In this document: positions 50,201 to 62,229 of the stretch, in pieces
How positions within the stretch are numbered: position 1 is the first letter of the stretch
Layout of the letters: every line of letters starts with the position of its first letter
Assembly (NCBI RefSeq): GCF_002443255.2
Contig: NW_019211457.1
Span: 36,772,105-36,836,104, forward strand
Direction: 5' to 3'
Source of the DNA: Varroa destructor
Taxonomy: Eukaryota > Arthropoda > Arachnida > Mesostigmata > Varroidae
DNA length: 64,000 bases
Translations under genes and position numbers: made by a program
The notes under the pieces: model-generated
The model's database searches: none
Told to the model about the DNA's origin: nothing
Seen by the model: the letters and a program-made list of their open reading frames with translations, nothing else

Positions 50201-53200
50201 CATATGCTAACAAAGTATCGAAAAGCTCGATACGAACTGCACGTGTTTCAGTAATTCAGATTCCAGTTATTCCTATCGAGGGTATCTCTCGCGGCTTCAA
50301 TATACGTGTACCACTGTATCTTTCAGTGTTGAAAACAACTTAATTTTCACTTGCGTGATTGTTTCAATTTATCCAAAATGCTTCCTAACGTTTGGAAAAT
50401 GCAAGGTGAAGGCCCGTTATTAGAGTACATTGCATGAGGCAATTGTTGTCGGGCCTGCATTTGCTCAGAAGTCAAGCTCCTAGACATTCGTAGTTATGGC
50501 CAAACGATGTTTCAGGATAGTCCAACATAGCTCTTGTGGAATTTTTAACCCTCTTGCGGGCGCTTTGATGGTAATCCGCCAGGCACAAGCTGTTACTTCA
50601 CTGTCCTGTTTTGGAAAATTTACACACGACCAAAATTCCTTCACTTTAAGACGCTTGCAAAATGCGACAAGCGGCATACGCTGGACTGTTCCGTTTTAAA
50701 CATCATGAGTCGGGCTTTGAGCAAAAAATCTCCGACACTGCATCAATATTTATATACACGACCACTTTCGATGATCAGAATTATTAACAGATACAGAAAC
50801 AGGTAATGATATACGATTCGTGTAACATCATGTGAGAAATGACTCATAACTGTTTCAACGAGGCAACACCATCACCGAATATGTTAATGTATTATTCTGC
50901 TAACGGACATGAACTTGCTGCTGCTGTTTAAGTTAGAAGCAATTCACAAACTTACTCGGTCGATATTGGGAACTCATTTCATAATAGTTTATTAGTTCAG
51001 GAAAGAGAAACAGATGACCTTGAACAAGTATGCAGTGACCTATGTACATTTTTCAGAGGAAATTTCAATGAAGTTGTCAGCGTATGCATTGATGTTGAAC
51101 TTGTGTCTTGGCATGATTTACTGATCGATTGTCACCACTGCAACTATAACAATGATTATAATTAGTACTAATGTATATTGGTGAAAATAATGATATTTAA
51201 TTAGATTAAACGCTCTTACCGCTGAGCTGAACAACACAGATGACAATGATGGGACGAGGGAAGAACTAATACAATGTTCCAAAGGTCACCTGCTGCCGCC
51301 GCCGTCATTATGTTGTATCAATTGTGTTGCCTCGTAGGCGGCGTTGGGCTTGCGACTTTCCTAAAGCCACCTCTATGTCCTTCTTTTTTTTGACCAGTCG
51401 ATTGAAGACACAATGTCATTTAGCTTTAGAATGGCTCGAGTTTATTGGGTCTACTCCGTCATTGTTCCTATAGTAATGCTAACGCTAGTCAGATACGATT
51501 TCTTCTTTTGGAACCGCCGCAGCGATCGAGCCTCGAAAAATCGATGGACTAGTTACTGCGAAGGCTCAACTCGAATCGGATCGCTTGATCGACCGGTGCT
51601 GGCAGTACTTCACGCTAGCGACCGATAGATTAGATAGACTTAAGTGATCAGTGTACGGTAACAACGGTAAAATGTTGCAGGACGACTTTCCTATTGAAAG
51701 AAAAAGCTTACGTATATACACAGAGACGAATGCGTGCAGTCATGCATGGATGTTGTAGGTTTCTTCAGTGATGTTCATCGATTAATAACAACTGTTTACT
51801 TTGTTTTATTCATCTCGTATATTTACTATGATAACTGTATTCTGAACGCATACCCCTTCACGATGCGCTATCTAATTAAATGTCGGTTCCGATATTTGGG
51901 ACTAGCCTACCTATGCCAGTAGGTGTCTGTTAGAAACAATGCACGTCCGTAGATATCGGTTAGCGATCTACTATAGCTAGATATTCTCGAGTGCCTCTAG
52001 TACTTTACACGATCTATAATGGTTTAGTAGTAACAGAAATAGCTGATTGCAACGGATAACCTGTGTTTTTCTTACCAGTGTTTTACTGCCTGGAACGAAC
52101 GCAAGCAAACTGAACGTGCCTCAGGCCAGGGATCCTTCTTCTGAGCCTGATTTTCCTAGGCCCAGCCTGTCTGCCCCAGTCCATCGAACAGCCGTCTAGC
52201 AACAGTGGCTCAATTACTGTTATCGTATCCTCAAATCTATGTATGCCAGCGGCAATGTGCCCCATAAGATGCCGTTCCTGTGGCAAAAGCTAAATGTATA
52301 GATGTCGCTTGGCTTCTAGCTATAAACAAGGGGCGAGAACAATGTTTCTAATAGGCCAATTCTGTTCGAAGGATACGATCGCATTGCGGCTGACAGTAGA
52401 CGAGCACGTAAGTAGATATCGAAAACAGCTAGATATTATGTTGAGGCAACAATTAGCGGCACACATTTAATATGTGTCGATTTTACAGGCTGTAACGGCG
52501 TGTACACTTAACTACAAAGGCTTATGCATAGGAGATGTTATAAATGTGACAACAAATGAACTGATCTAAGTGCAGGTTGATTCTACACCGACGCGTCCCC
52601 TATATATTCTTGACGTACCAATCAACGTAACGTATGTTGCAACAGACGACATTGTTTCAATGTCCAAATCAAAGCCATTTACTCTGTCAGTTTGCTAGGT
52701 CTGTTGAAGACGGCATCCAAAGGTGCCAGTTCAAAAAAAGCGCAAGTGATATCATTAGCGTGTGACTGATACAAACTTCATCCGTGTCTATGACGTGTGC
52801 CCGATGCCCGCTTGGTATCTAAGAGAATCCATCAGTTGTCGTTTACCTCGGATCAGTCAGTATAAATAAACAGATACACGTGTTAGATAGATACTTGCTG
52901 ACAGAACAACACTAAGTTTAGCTGTCAAGTGTTTCATACGATTTTCGTTTGGCCGACGTCATTCAACCAAAGAAAGAAAAATGCCTGGACACTAAACTAG
53001 AAGATGACAGTAAGTATGACAACCAGGCCGATAATACGATCATGCAAATGCTGAACGATAGAAATGAAGCTTTGTATGTGTAGAGAGAGATATAATACGA
53101 TTGTACAGTTGACGGATCAAAATGGAACTATATAGGTAACCAGAGATACAAATATATTCAGCTTATATAAGCGAGTGTTGTTTCATCTGAGACGCATTTA

Positions 53201-53440
53201 ATGTTCATTAACTATATTTTATTGCTATTAAATATAGTATGAATTTCGCTAAATCTGAAAACAACGGCACTACAAATATTTATGAGGATAGCCGGGCTGA
53301 ATAAAGATACATTGATTGATATTATCCTTACTAGTGTACTTCCTAAAGTTGTCTAATAATCCGTATGATTTCTATTTAACTCGTCTGATCGCGTTGATTG
53401 TATTTTTTTGCATAGGGAAGACTGAAATAGACAAAACTAT

Positions 53441-53745
53441 TCAATATAGCCTATTTCGACGTTCCGGGAACACATCTTCGTTTACGCTAGCAACCCAGTA
53501 TAGCATCCTTTTGGTCCCAGCATTTCCACCTGCTCGAGCAATCTTTGGGGCCTGGAAGCTGAAATTGGGAAGTATTTTCGGCCAGTAGAACATAGCAGCG
53601 TCCGGCAGCTTCGGCGCATCGATGACATTCATTTGTCTGCTCAGAACAGAAGGAACAATCTGCTCTTTATCTCCTGGATTTATTGATTGTAGAATTCCGT
53701 CGCTTTTCTGCTCATATATATATATATATATAGTCATCAAAATAT
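53441..53745 (-). other. Unexplained minus-strand open segment
   Basis: Reading down from a (TA)n array, the minus strand is open for about 90 codons with balanced, non-repetitive composition (for example VLSRQMNVIDAPKLPDAAMF and KILPNFSFQAPKIAR), ending in a stop at 53441. The frame stays open upstream through the TA array to an ATG at 53842. A second minus ORF, in another frame, lies at 53881-54225. It may be a worn gene or transposon fragment, but an ORF this long is also expected by chance about once or twice in such a window. Confidence 0.25.
53713..53732. repeat. Short (TA)n microsatellite
   Basis: About ten TA units at the upstream edge of the minus-strand open segment. Confidence 0.9.
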
Positions 53746-55663
53746 GGCCGACTGAAACTAGAGGCGAAGTATTATCGAATGATTGTTGATTTGTTATGTC
53801 TTCCTTACTGAAATAACAACGATGCTTAAATAAATTAACCATAACTGGAACTCACGTGTCTTATTCTATGTGCACTACTTTCAACCAGCGACTTTTGGGG
53901 ACAACCAAATCGTGTACGAATCTGTCCTAATTGCGTTCCTTCCGCAGTAGATATAATTTTGTCTCGAATTCAGTGTAGTTGCCGATATTAAATAGTAGCT
54001 AAACGAGTACGAAATACTTGTACTATCTTCAGCAGAACTCAATGTGATCGTTCGAGAGAAAGTAGTTTGCAGAGTCAATTTCCTTAGAAAAGGTATTTCC
54101 AGAAAGGTTTGACCGACCTCATGCCTCCTAGGTCCCTGGGTACGCCATCGACTGAAGGCAACAAAGCAAAGCTTTTCATTATTTCGCAGTACCTCTTTCG
54201 TCCGAACCGAGTAATACGCCGTCATAACATATACGTATGTATAACCTTAAAACTTTTAATCAGTAATAATCCTCGGATTGTTCTTTGCCTTAAAGCAGTA
54301 ATTCATTGAAAACTAATTAAAGTGGACCAAGATTAATCTTTAAAAAAGAAAATTGATATTGGAAATGTAGCAGGGTGCAGAAACAATGCCGCCGACAGTT
54401 TTAGATAGATCCTTCTACCTGCAATATATCGAGTGAAAGGTTAATTTGAAATGGATAGAACTGCGTGGGGGCACAACCCCACAGATAAATTGGATGAAAA
54501 GATCCCATAAAAATACTTTGCCCGTTCCTTAGGTATGGCACCAATGGGTTTTATTTTGAATTAAGCAAAGATAAAAAAAAAAGCTAGAGTTAATCACTAA
54601 ACTAAAGAGAAAGTTAAAAAAATTATGCATACATTTTTTCCCTTCATTTACTTTACGTGAACAAGGCATGTGGACTATAGAAAAGCAGACAGACGAGGTA
54701 ACATCTCTATATATATATGCATGGCACAGGCCTGTAAAAACTTTAGCGGGAGGTTCGTTTATACCCGCTATATTCTTGAAACCTCACGTCGGCGAATCGT
54801 CGCATAGCTTATGATGAGGTCTGTTTGAAACTTTCGGTAAAAAATCTGAATATTTCTAGCAAGACAGGATAAACAAATTTATTGAGAGATGATAGAGATG
54901 TTGCACAGCCATTTCGTAATCTCCATTAATTTAAAAATGTTTGTAATTATTGCTGATATAAAAGTACGCCTCACTCGGATATGATCAGTTCATCCTTTGC
55001 TTTACGTGTGCCAGCAAAGGTTCTTTTGTCAGAATGTTTTTACCGGTATTCTTTTTTTAGATCGGTTTGTTAGATCAGAAGTCAGTGTCGAGGCTTCCAA
55101 CCATTAGTTACCGATACCTTTTACTTGCGAAAAACGTGTGACTGCACCATTCTTCGTTTTTTTTTATTTTCCAATATAAATAAACCCTGGAATCTTTTCA
55201 TTGTAATGACAACTGAACGATGACTCATTGAATGTCTGCGTGTTGAAATTTCCGTTCTAATTAAATTCACAAGACACCTTTGTGTATCTAGGTTGCTTCG
55301 CGCTGTTACAGTCGTCATACACTTGCCTACTAAGTTTAGGGAGAGGTGAGGTGATCTAAGTTTGAAATAGGCCGTAGACACACCTCATTCTGCACTGGGA
55401 GCAGGCCGTCCTCAGCGGCAATGCCGGACGTATATTTACTTACCTAGCAGAAATAATGTCGTCTGCAATAGGTACTTTGGAATGCAGAAACTTCATTAAA
55501 ACTCTAATGGAAAAGGAAGAGGTATCCGAAAATTAAAGAAAGCCAAAGCGATCACTTTCCTTGCTGAAAGCAACAGAAAGTAGCGCAATGATAATTCAAT
55601 TTATATCGGTGGCTGACAGCTCCAGGCTTGTTGCGTACAGATAATGTATGAGAGGCCGTTTCG

Positions 55664-55897
55664 TTAGAAGAACGCAACCTGAGTTGCAAGCAGAAGGGCG
55701 TTTCTCACGTTGGTAGGCCGAAATAAGGATCTGAAGCGTGACCTTAGTAGTTCTTCAACTTCTCGAGCTTGAAGCTCTTGAACTTGACCAAAAGTTCTAC
55801 ACTTGACAGCAAGGCCGCTATCTAATATGGAAAGCAGTGGTAGCCTGTATCCTGGCAGCCTCATGTGTAAAAGATACGGCAATTGCTGCCCGAACAT
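55664..55897 (-). pseudogene. Possible sugar-transporter-like (MFS) fragment
   Basis: The minus strand reads QVQELQAREVEELL, then SRFRSLFRPTNVRNALLLAT, then QVAFF and a TAA stop. This resembles the cytoplasmic loop and the start of transmembrane helix 7 in sugar transporters, where an acidic helix is followed by a Leu-Phe-Arg/Pro element and a hydrophobic helix that normally continues QQxSGxN. Here the Gln codon position is TAA, followed by Arg-Asn-Gly-Leu. No splice donor is obvious at that point, so if the match is real this is a broken relic. The similarity is by eye and short. Confidence 0.25.
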
Positions 55898-56675
55898 TGC
55901 CAGGAAACTCTATTGGGCGCCGGAAGAACGGAGCGAACACAGCAAACTTCAATTTTCGATTAGAAGTTTTTTATTTTTTACAGTATGATGTATCTTAAAG
56001 GTGACGTAAGACGTCATAGAAGAGCTCAAGAACCAAAGCTTGCAAAAGGTTACCCCTATACAGAAAAAAACCGACCACACAGTACGTATAACACTGAATA
56101 AATCATTCGTTCTCTTGGACTTTCGTGACGTGGCTGCGTGTCTTCCGCAAAGCAGATATACCACCTGTACGTACGACTTCGCCACTTAGTCATCGCGTTT
56201 ATCTAGATGGAGTACATAAAGGCGGACACTGCTATTCAATAATAGATGATAGAAACTGACTAACGAGCAACACTGATATCTGGCTTAGACCATTGACCAT
56301 TAGACCCACTGATATTGGTACATTTAGGTCTAACAGTGTGCCCAAAGGGTAAAATGATTTGAACAGCTTGAGGAATAACGACGGCGTTTACTTTTATAAA
56401 CACGTGGCTTTCTTGTTAACGTATCGTGTACCGTCGGCGAAATACTGTATCTACTCGTCCGTACGCTGGCGCTGCCGCCACGGACGAGACGGTGTATAGA
56501 TGTACGACAAAGTTTATCTGGAACAAAACGGTAGAAAAGCAGATCCAAATGCATGGGCTGTACGGTAAGCGCGAACTACACAGCAGAAGAAGAAGGCGAT
56601 GATTTCTATAAGAACGGCGACCATCAAGAAATAGTCTTGAATAGGATGGACAAAAGGCGTTTTTTTTTTGATGAG

Positions 56676-56893
56676 AATGTCATGCTCCCAACAAACAAGC
56701 ACTCAGCAATCGTCGACTTGTTGATCACGCCGAAACCAAGGGCAACAACGACGACAGCGGCAGCAGCGGCAGCAACAATAACAACAACGGAGTGACGCTA
56801 ACGCCTGAAGTGACGGCTATCCACACACACCGGCAGCGGCCGTTACAACAATCACAGCCACAGCGTAACACGGCCAATTCGGCGCGGAGCTAA
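56676..56893 (+). CDS. Candidate last exon (alternative 3' end C), Asn/Gly/Ser/Gln-rich
   Basis: A run of T ending in GATGAG is followed by a phase-1 frame open for 71 codons to a TAA at 56891-56893. The text is like the rest of the gene: KGNNDDSGSSGSNNNNNG, then PLQQSQPQRNTANSARS. It has the same GC-rich look and could follow coding exon 11 across a 16.6 kb intron, or follow unseen exons. The stop codon overlaps AATAAA at 56892-56897, so the 3' UTR would be very short. An overlapping frame (56553-56795, starting MGCTVSA) is also open; I think the Asn/Gln-rich frame is the likelier one. Confidence 0.35.
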
Positions 56894-56897
56894 TAAA
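56892..56897 (+). terminator. AATAAA overlapping a TAA stop codon
   Basis: The sequence TAATAAA places the stop of candidate exon C inside the poly(A) hexamer. It would serve 3' end C if that exon is real. Confidence 0.35.
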
Positions 56898-59800
56898 GCG
56901 CCCTTTTTCCAAGTGAAGCTTGTGGGTCATGCAGCTTTGTGAACTATAATGTAGTAAACTAGTAGTTTGATAAAAGGTGCAGATTAAATAACAATTAAAT
57001 TCGGCACATTGTTTATTTGCCCGGTGTTGTTATACACGGATCCATGATTTCAAGCAGTGAAACGCATATTCACACTGGAGCACAAGTAAGCCCTGGTATT
57101 TTCCGCGTTGCTTGGATCGTCCGTTATCCTGTTAACCAGGCCTGTTATCCTGAAGAACTCATCTCAGGCTTATTTTTATACTATTTGCACTAGTTAGCTT
57201 CGCTATTAACGAAACCGGTAAGACAGGAGTCACATGTAAGTATTTCTCCTTACCCAATAAAGGAGTTTCTCGTATCAACGCCTACACCCAAAGAGCTAGT
57301 CTGTGTTGAGCTAAAACAAGCCCCAATGGTACCTATAATTGATTTGAAATAGCTCGCCATCGTAGCTAGCTCAACGATTTATTCTGAGTGAGCTCTTCGT
57401 GTAGATTTCCGGCCTTCAGCTCAGGCGCGTTGACATAGCAGAGCGAGGAATGAAGTTTTACTGTGTGGCGGTGGATATTTAAATTTTTGACGATGTCCTG
57501 GCAACTTCATCATTTCATTCCTTAGCTTTTCCTCTAACTGACCGCTACGAAGAGCATTTTTGACCAGAGAATTTTCAGGACGAAAGTTGTAGGAACATTT
57601 TTGGGCTCCGATAGCGCACCTGGCGATAAACAGCACAAGTTTTTTTCTTTTTATAGAGATGGCCAACATTCGTGTTTACCTCGTAGTAACGTTGTAAAAC
57701 ATGGAGTATTTCTGCAGAAATTTCATTCATCTCCAAAGTGCTCTATCTTATGTCCGAACGCAGAGATTCCAACAATTTTAATATATCTAACACTGCCGAA
57801 ATCTCAGCTTAAATGTACTATCACATTATTTTAGCTATGTAACTTTAAAGCCTTCTACCTCATAAAACAGTGAATCTTTTTAATGATTCGCTTTTAGCTG
57901 GGCATTTATCTTGCTTGCTAGCCCCCTGCCATGTTAGTTCTGCCATAGCAGCAGTAGCTGCAGCAGCAAACCCTGTTCGTATCGAACTCGAGTTCTGTTA
58001 ATATAAGCGAGCAAATTGATAAGAACGCCTTATGCGATCCATGAAGTACTACACCTTAAGGGTCAGATGGGCATTTTAAACCAATTATTGAACAGATATT
58101 TTTTCTCCTTATTTTAGGTAATTAGTTACAGTATATACGAGTGGTTATACAGTAGTATAATGAGTTTTCTTCAAACAAAAACAAATAACACTTTTTCAAT
58201 AGGACCTATTTTGACGATGTTTAATAGTCGTTGGCACAGCGACATGAAAAGCAATTTTTACATAAGTAGCACGTTCTTTGTAAGTAAGGCTTAAAATTTA
58301 ACGCCAAAACAGTTGATGTGCCCATAATAATAAAATGATAATAAAATCCGCAAAAAGATCTTCGATCGCCGTTTAACCTTTGAAGTATAGTCGCCAATTG
58401 TTGTAACAGTCCGCAGTAGTCCTCAATAACCTAAAATGACGCCGTGCGTACGGAAACTGGCTAGGTATAGTTGTTTTTCTGTCGATCAATTGATTTCAAG
58501 AAAGCGCAATACATTGTTGTTAACGCCACAGTGATGCTATGTATGAGCGATAAATGCTGACACAACAAAGGTCGTATCTGTTTTAGGGCAGGCCCTGAAC
58601 TAGTTACAGGTCAAGGTATCTACCAATTGACAATTTCATAAAGCAGATGCAGCCGAAGACCGCACTTGCGACATATGTGTTTCACGTCTCCTATATGCGA
58701 CTGTCTCTAGCAACATTTCACTATAAGGTATTTCATTACCCTTCTTTTTCGTAGTATCAAATTTTAACGTTCCATGTCTCTATCGTCTCCAGTCTAGTGA
58801 GGTACATGTTCCTACCGGCATAACCATTGCTTGAGCTTCGGTTTGATACAATAGACGCCACTACATAATCTGCTCTCGCGACTATCAACACCGAATCGGT
58901 ATAGGTATCTCGCTTTTCAGCTCAATTTTATTAAGACTTGGATTTCAATTACGCATTCAAGACATTGCTGTTCGAAATACAGAGAACTTTGATTAGCAGT
59001 TTCGCCTTAAGCAGGCCGTCAATCAACGGGCCTTCGACACCCTCAACCACTTAGAAAATAATGACGCTTAGCTTTATTCCGGACAATGTTTTCGCATTCG
59101 CAGTTTTAATCAAACTAACCGTAATAATTATATTCGATTTAAAGAAACTCTTATAAGCAAGCCCGAGTGACGAAGTAAGGCTGAACGAACGAACGGACGC
59201 CTTGGGTCAGTCTTTGCGTTACCAATGAAATTTTTAGTCAGCGATATTGAGTTGTGTGTCATTCTGAGCCTTTCTTTTCAGACGGCCTAGTCCAATGTAC
59301 GTAAGTGTGTACGATGCTCGATGATCATGGGCTAAACGCCTGGGGCGCAAACAAAATGCTACGGGTTTGAGGTAAATCCACGAGTCATCTTCACCGTAAG
59401 TAATGCTCTTGCCGATTATTGAAGCTCCCTCCCGTCGACGTGCGTCATAACAGACAATGTTCCAATTTTCGAAATTGAAACAACCTTACTCCCTCTGTCG
59501 CGCCTTCAGGGGCAAGCAGCTAGAAACAAATATGTGGTATTTCCAGGACGACCTTTGTTCGCTATTATTACTCTGACGAACAGTTAGGTGCGACTCTACA
59601 TTTTTGTCATATTTGTCGCAATCCTGAAAGTTTAAAACTATAAATAAAACAGTTATATTGTAGCAATATAGTATATCATAGTAAGTAAGCAAGTAAAGGA
59701 CAGGTTAAATACATCTACACGACTGTCTTCTCGGCCTTAGGAAGGCCTATTGTTCCACAACTGAGACACCGTTATGGATAGCTGAAGTTCTAGCTAGAGC

Positions 59801-62016
59801 CATTAATCGAACTATTCTATGCTCTCAATCTAGTTAGCTGTTGTTACGCACCCAACACACAATGAGCATATACAGCATATCGTATTTATCCGAATACCTT
59901 TCAATGTAGCTCAGTTAAAATACATATGTTCATTGGCCCAAAAGTTACGGCTGATATTACTCGGAAAAATGACCTTCATTTTTGGTTTGGGCTGATAAAG
60001 ACCAGCTTCATTGTCTCCTCTTTGTGTTAGGTTGACAAAGGAAGACTGCCAGAAAAGTCTTTGCGCGAATACGTACGCACATAAGGGAACCGAGTCTCGC
60101 TACTTAAGCAAGTAGAAATGACAATACAGATAATTAAGTCACGCGTATACTCTCCCTAAGGTTACTTAGGAAATTGTTGTAGCCACAAAGACTGCATGTG
60201 GGTTTTATCAAGGATTGTCACAAAGACATTTGTCAAAATATTCCTTGAATTAGTGGATTTTCTAAGAAACTGACTGTGGAACGATGATGTAAAGGTTCAT
60301 CCAAATCTAGATAACCCTCGATTTTTTCAGATTTAGTTCAATGGCCAGGTGGTATACAAGCTGTCTGATCACAACTGTGAGTGTATACAGACAACGAACT
60401 AAAAATTTAAGAGGTATAACGAAGTTGGCAATGTATACCCTTTTGGGTGGTATTGCCCAGATATAATCTGTCAGGGTCGGCTGTCACCATAGCTCTGAAT
60501 ACCCTTCCATAGGGTCTTTCACGAGACTGATTTTTGAGTTCAAACTGTTCTTTTAGGATATTTTTAAATTGACAATTCACGGGTTTTATAGTCATCCTGT
60601 AGTTAATTACAAAGTTTATACCACGAGCTATCTCTGCTGTAGTTCAAAGACAAAACTCGTATTTATGAACCATTCTAATTTTTTAATTATTCATGACTCG
60701 TTGTAAATCGCCAGTGAAAAGCCAATCCGAGTGAACGGTTTCAGGTTCGAAAAAATACGATTGTATCTTAAAAAACAATATATATATATAACAGCGAGTT
60801 ATCCTAAATCGAACTGCGTATAGGTCCTTCCTACACCACAATGGAACTAAAACAGTACAATCACCTAATACTATAAAAGAGTAGCCAGATTAGATATAAA
60901 TCATACGTTTATACCCTCCGCTGTTAGTTCATAATTAAAGCATTATCGTGCTAAATAGGGTTCACAAAAAAATTGTGCCTACGTGCAAAAAAACTAAATG
61001 TACATATTTTGCCAAAAACCAGATGCCTACTTCGACGTCATTTCATTGAAACGGGCCTAAGGATCACGCTTGAGGCAAGCCCTTTTTTTTTTTTTTTTTT
61101 TTGTTAATGCTATCAACTGCTTCGTGGAAGGCAGGTTTGTTTTTTACATAGGTATTGTTGTGGATACCAGAGTATAAAACTACAATAAAACAACAGATGG
61201 ACTTTGATCAACATGTATGTATCTAACATACTGCTTGTTATTTTTAGTAATAGTAATCATAATACCGAAATTTTAAAGCTGAATTTATAAATAAAAATAA
61301 AAGTATGGGTTAGTGGTTAGGGTATCAGCCAACGGACAGTTCTCTCGATTATTCCATAGTTTGATGTGAATTGTTCTTAGTGATGATTCATAAATTTAGG
61401 ATTAATTGTAATAAGTCTAGTAAGATATGCCCATCCAGAAATAAAAGGCCGATGAGAAGCAGGTTTCTACGAGTCCGACAATACATCTAGGTGCTACAGA
61501 TCCGATGGAAACTATGATAGATATAATGCCGCCCATCTCCTTTAATACCATTTTTCAACTTAGTTTCACGAACTCGTATAGCCCATATGAAATAGACAGT
61601 TTTAAGTGTATCAATATATTCTCACCTATATTTATTAAGTTTTTTGACATTTTCTGACGTATGATATTCAAATGTGTAGAAGTAGGGTGAAAAGTGTTTA
61701 AAATTAAGATATGCGCCAATATGTTTCAATCATCCAAATTCCAGCATTCCCTCCGCCGAAGTCAATGCACGTGTACCGCCAATATTTTGCAGTCGCGAAA
61801 AGGTATTTTAAATTTAATAGTAGAAATAGACTCTGGTACGTCCTTGTTTTCCTTTATCTTCTTGACCATCGTGGAGTTGTTCTACAAGAGGAAGCGGTAT
61901 AAACTGTGTGCGGTGTGTGATTACATACAAACCACGATTTATTTTACCGGAGTTTAGGCCTAATAGTGAAAAAAAAAGTTGACGTTTTATATGTTTATAC
62001 CTTTAACCTCCTGGAC
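56898..62016. other. Region without a recognisable gene
   Basis: AT-rich sequence with short ORFs only. A 19-base segment at 59282-59300 has a good acceptor (CTTTCTTTTCAG) and a strong donor (TAC|GTAAGT) but no partner exons. A short (TA)n lies at 60779-60790. Confidence 0.5.
61083..61102. repeat. Poly-T run
   Basis: Twenty consecutive T. On the minus strand this would be a poly-A tail-like tract, but no retroposed sequence is recognised next to it. Confidence 0.9.
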
Positions 62017-62229
62017 TCATCTTTGAGGCAATATTGGGACAATTATCTTTTTGTCATACCTACACACCCACGCCTTGTCACCTGTAGTACATCGCGCGTT
62101 GGTATAAAATTTATCTTCTTTTTGAGTATGTTGAGCTTCTTCTGAGACAGTTATCGCAGTTAACGGTTCTTTTGCTAACTCAGGCTTTTCAACAAAAGTT
62201 CTCTTGTGAGCTTTTTCTTCTCCGAACAA
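62017..62229 (-). pseudogene. Relic of a Tc1/mariner-family transposase
   Basis: The minus strand contains KEDKFYTNARCTTGDKAWVC followed by RYDKK. Mariner transposases carry a DxxFL...TGDExWVxxYDxxxK block, in which the Asp of TGD is the first catalytic acidic residue of the DD34D/DD37D triad. The D, TGD, WV and YD positions are kept. The sequence then leaves the family pattern and stops at 62017-62019. The rest of the transposase and the terminal repeats were not found, so this is at most a short decayed piece. Confidence 0.4.

Larger units (their letters stand above)
40549..53440. other. Region 3' of the firm exons, mostly unassigned
   Basis: Apart from the candidate exons at 41671 and 43994 and the repeats listed separately, I see only short ORFs. 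GC-richer islands at about 41820-42040, 49010-49640 and 52080-52290 deserve RNA evidence. A segment at 52079-52199 with a strong acceptor (TTTTTCTTACCAG) reads 40 codons to a stop in phase 2 and could be another terminal exon. Confidence 0.4.

Noticed and set aside
50171..50207. Palindrome around TATGTCCCTCAGGGACATA
   Set aside because: Only a 9-bp stem with a one-base centre; expected at this size in 64 kb and unable to form a hairpin loop.
51241..51348. Phase-1 open segment (DDNDGTREELIQCSKG)
   Set aside because: Acceptor without a pyrimidine tract and no convincing donor; the match to exon 11's phase has a one-in-three chance.
52494..52700. Coding-looking minor frame (RPLYILDVPINVTYV)
   Set aside because: Interrupted by an in-frame TAA and only about 40 codons after it; no homology recognised and no splice context.
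59282..59300. 19-base mini-exon with good splice sites
   Set aside because: No partner exons on either side within the window that would make a gene.
61310..61345. GGGTTAGTGGTTAGGG resembling telomere repeat
   Set aside because: Only two imperfect units; arthropod telomeres are usually TTAGG arrays and no array exists here.
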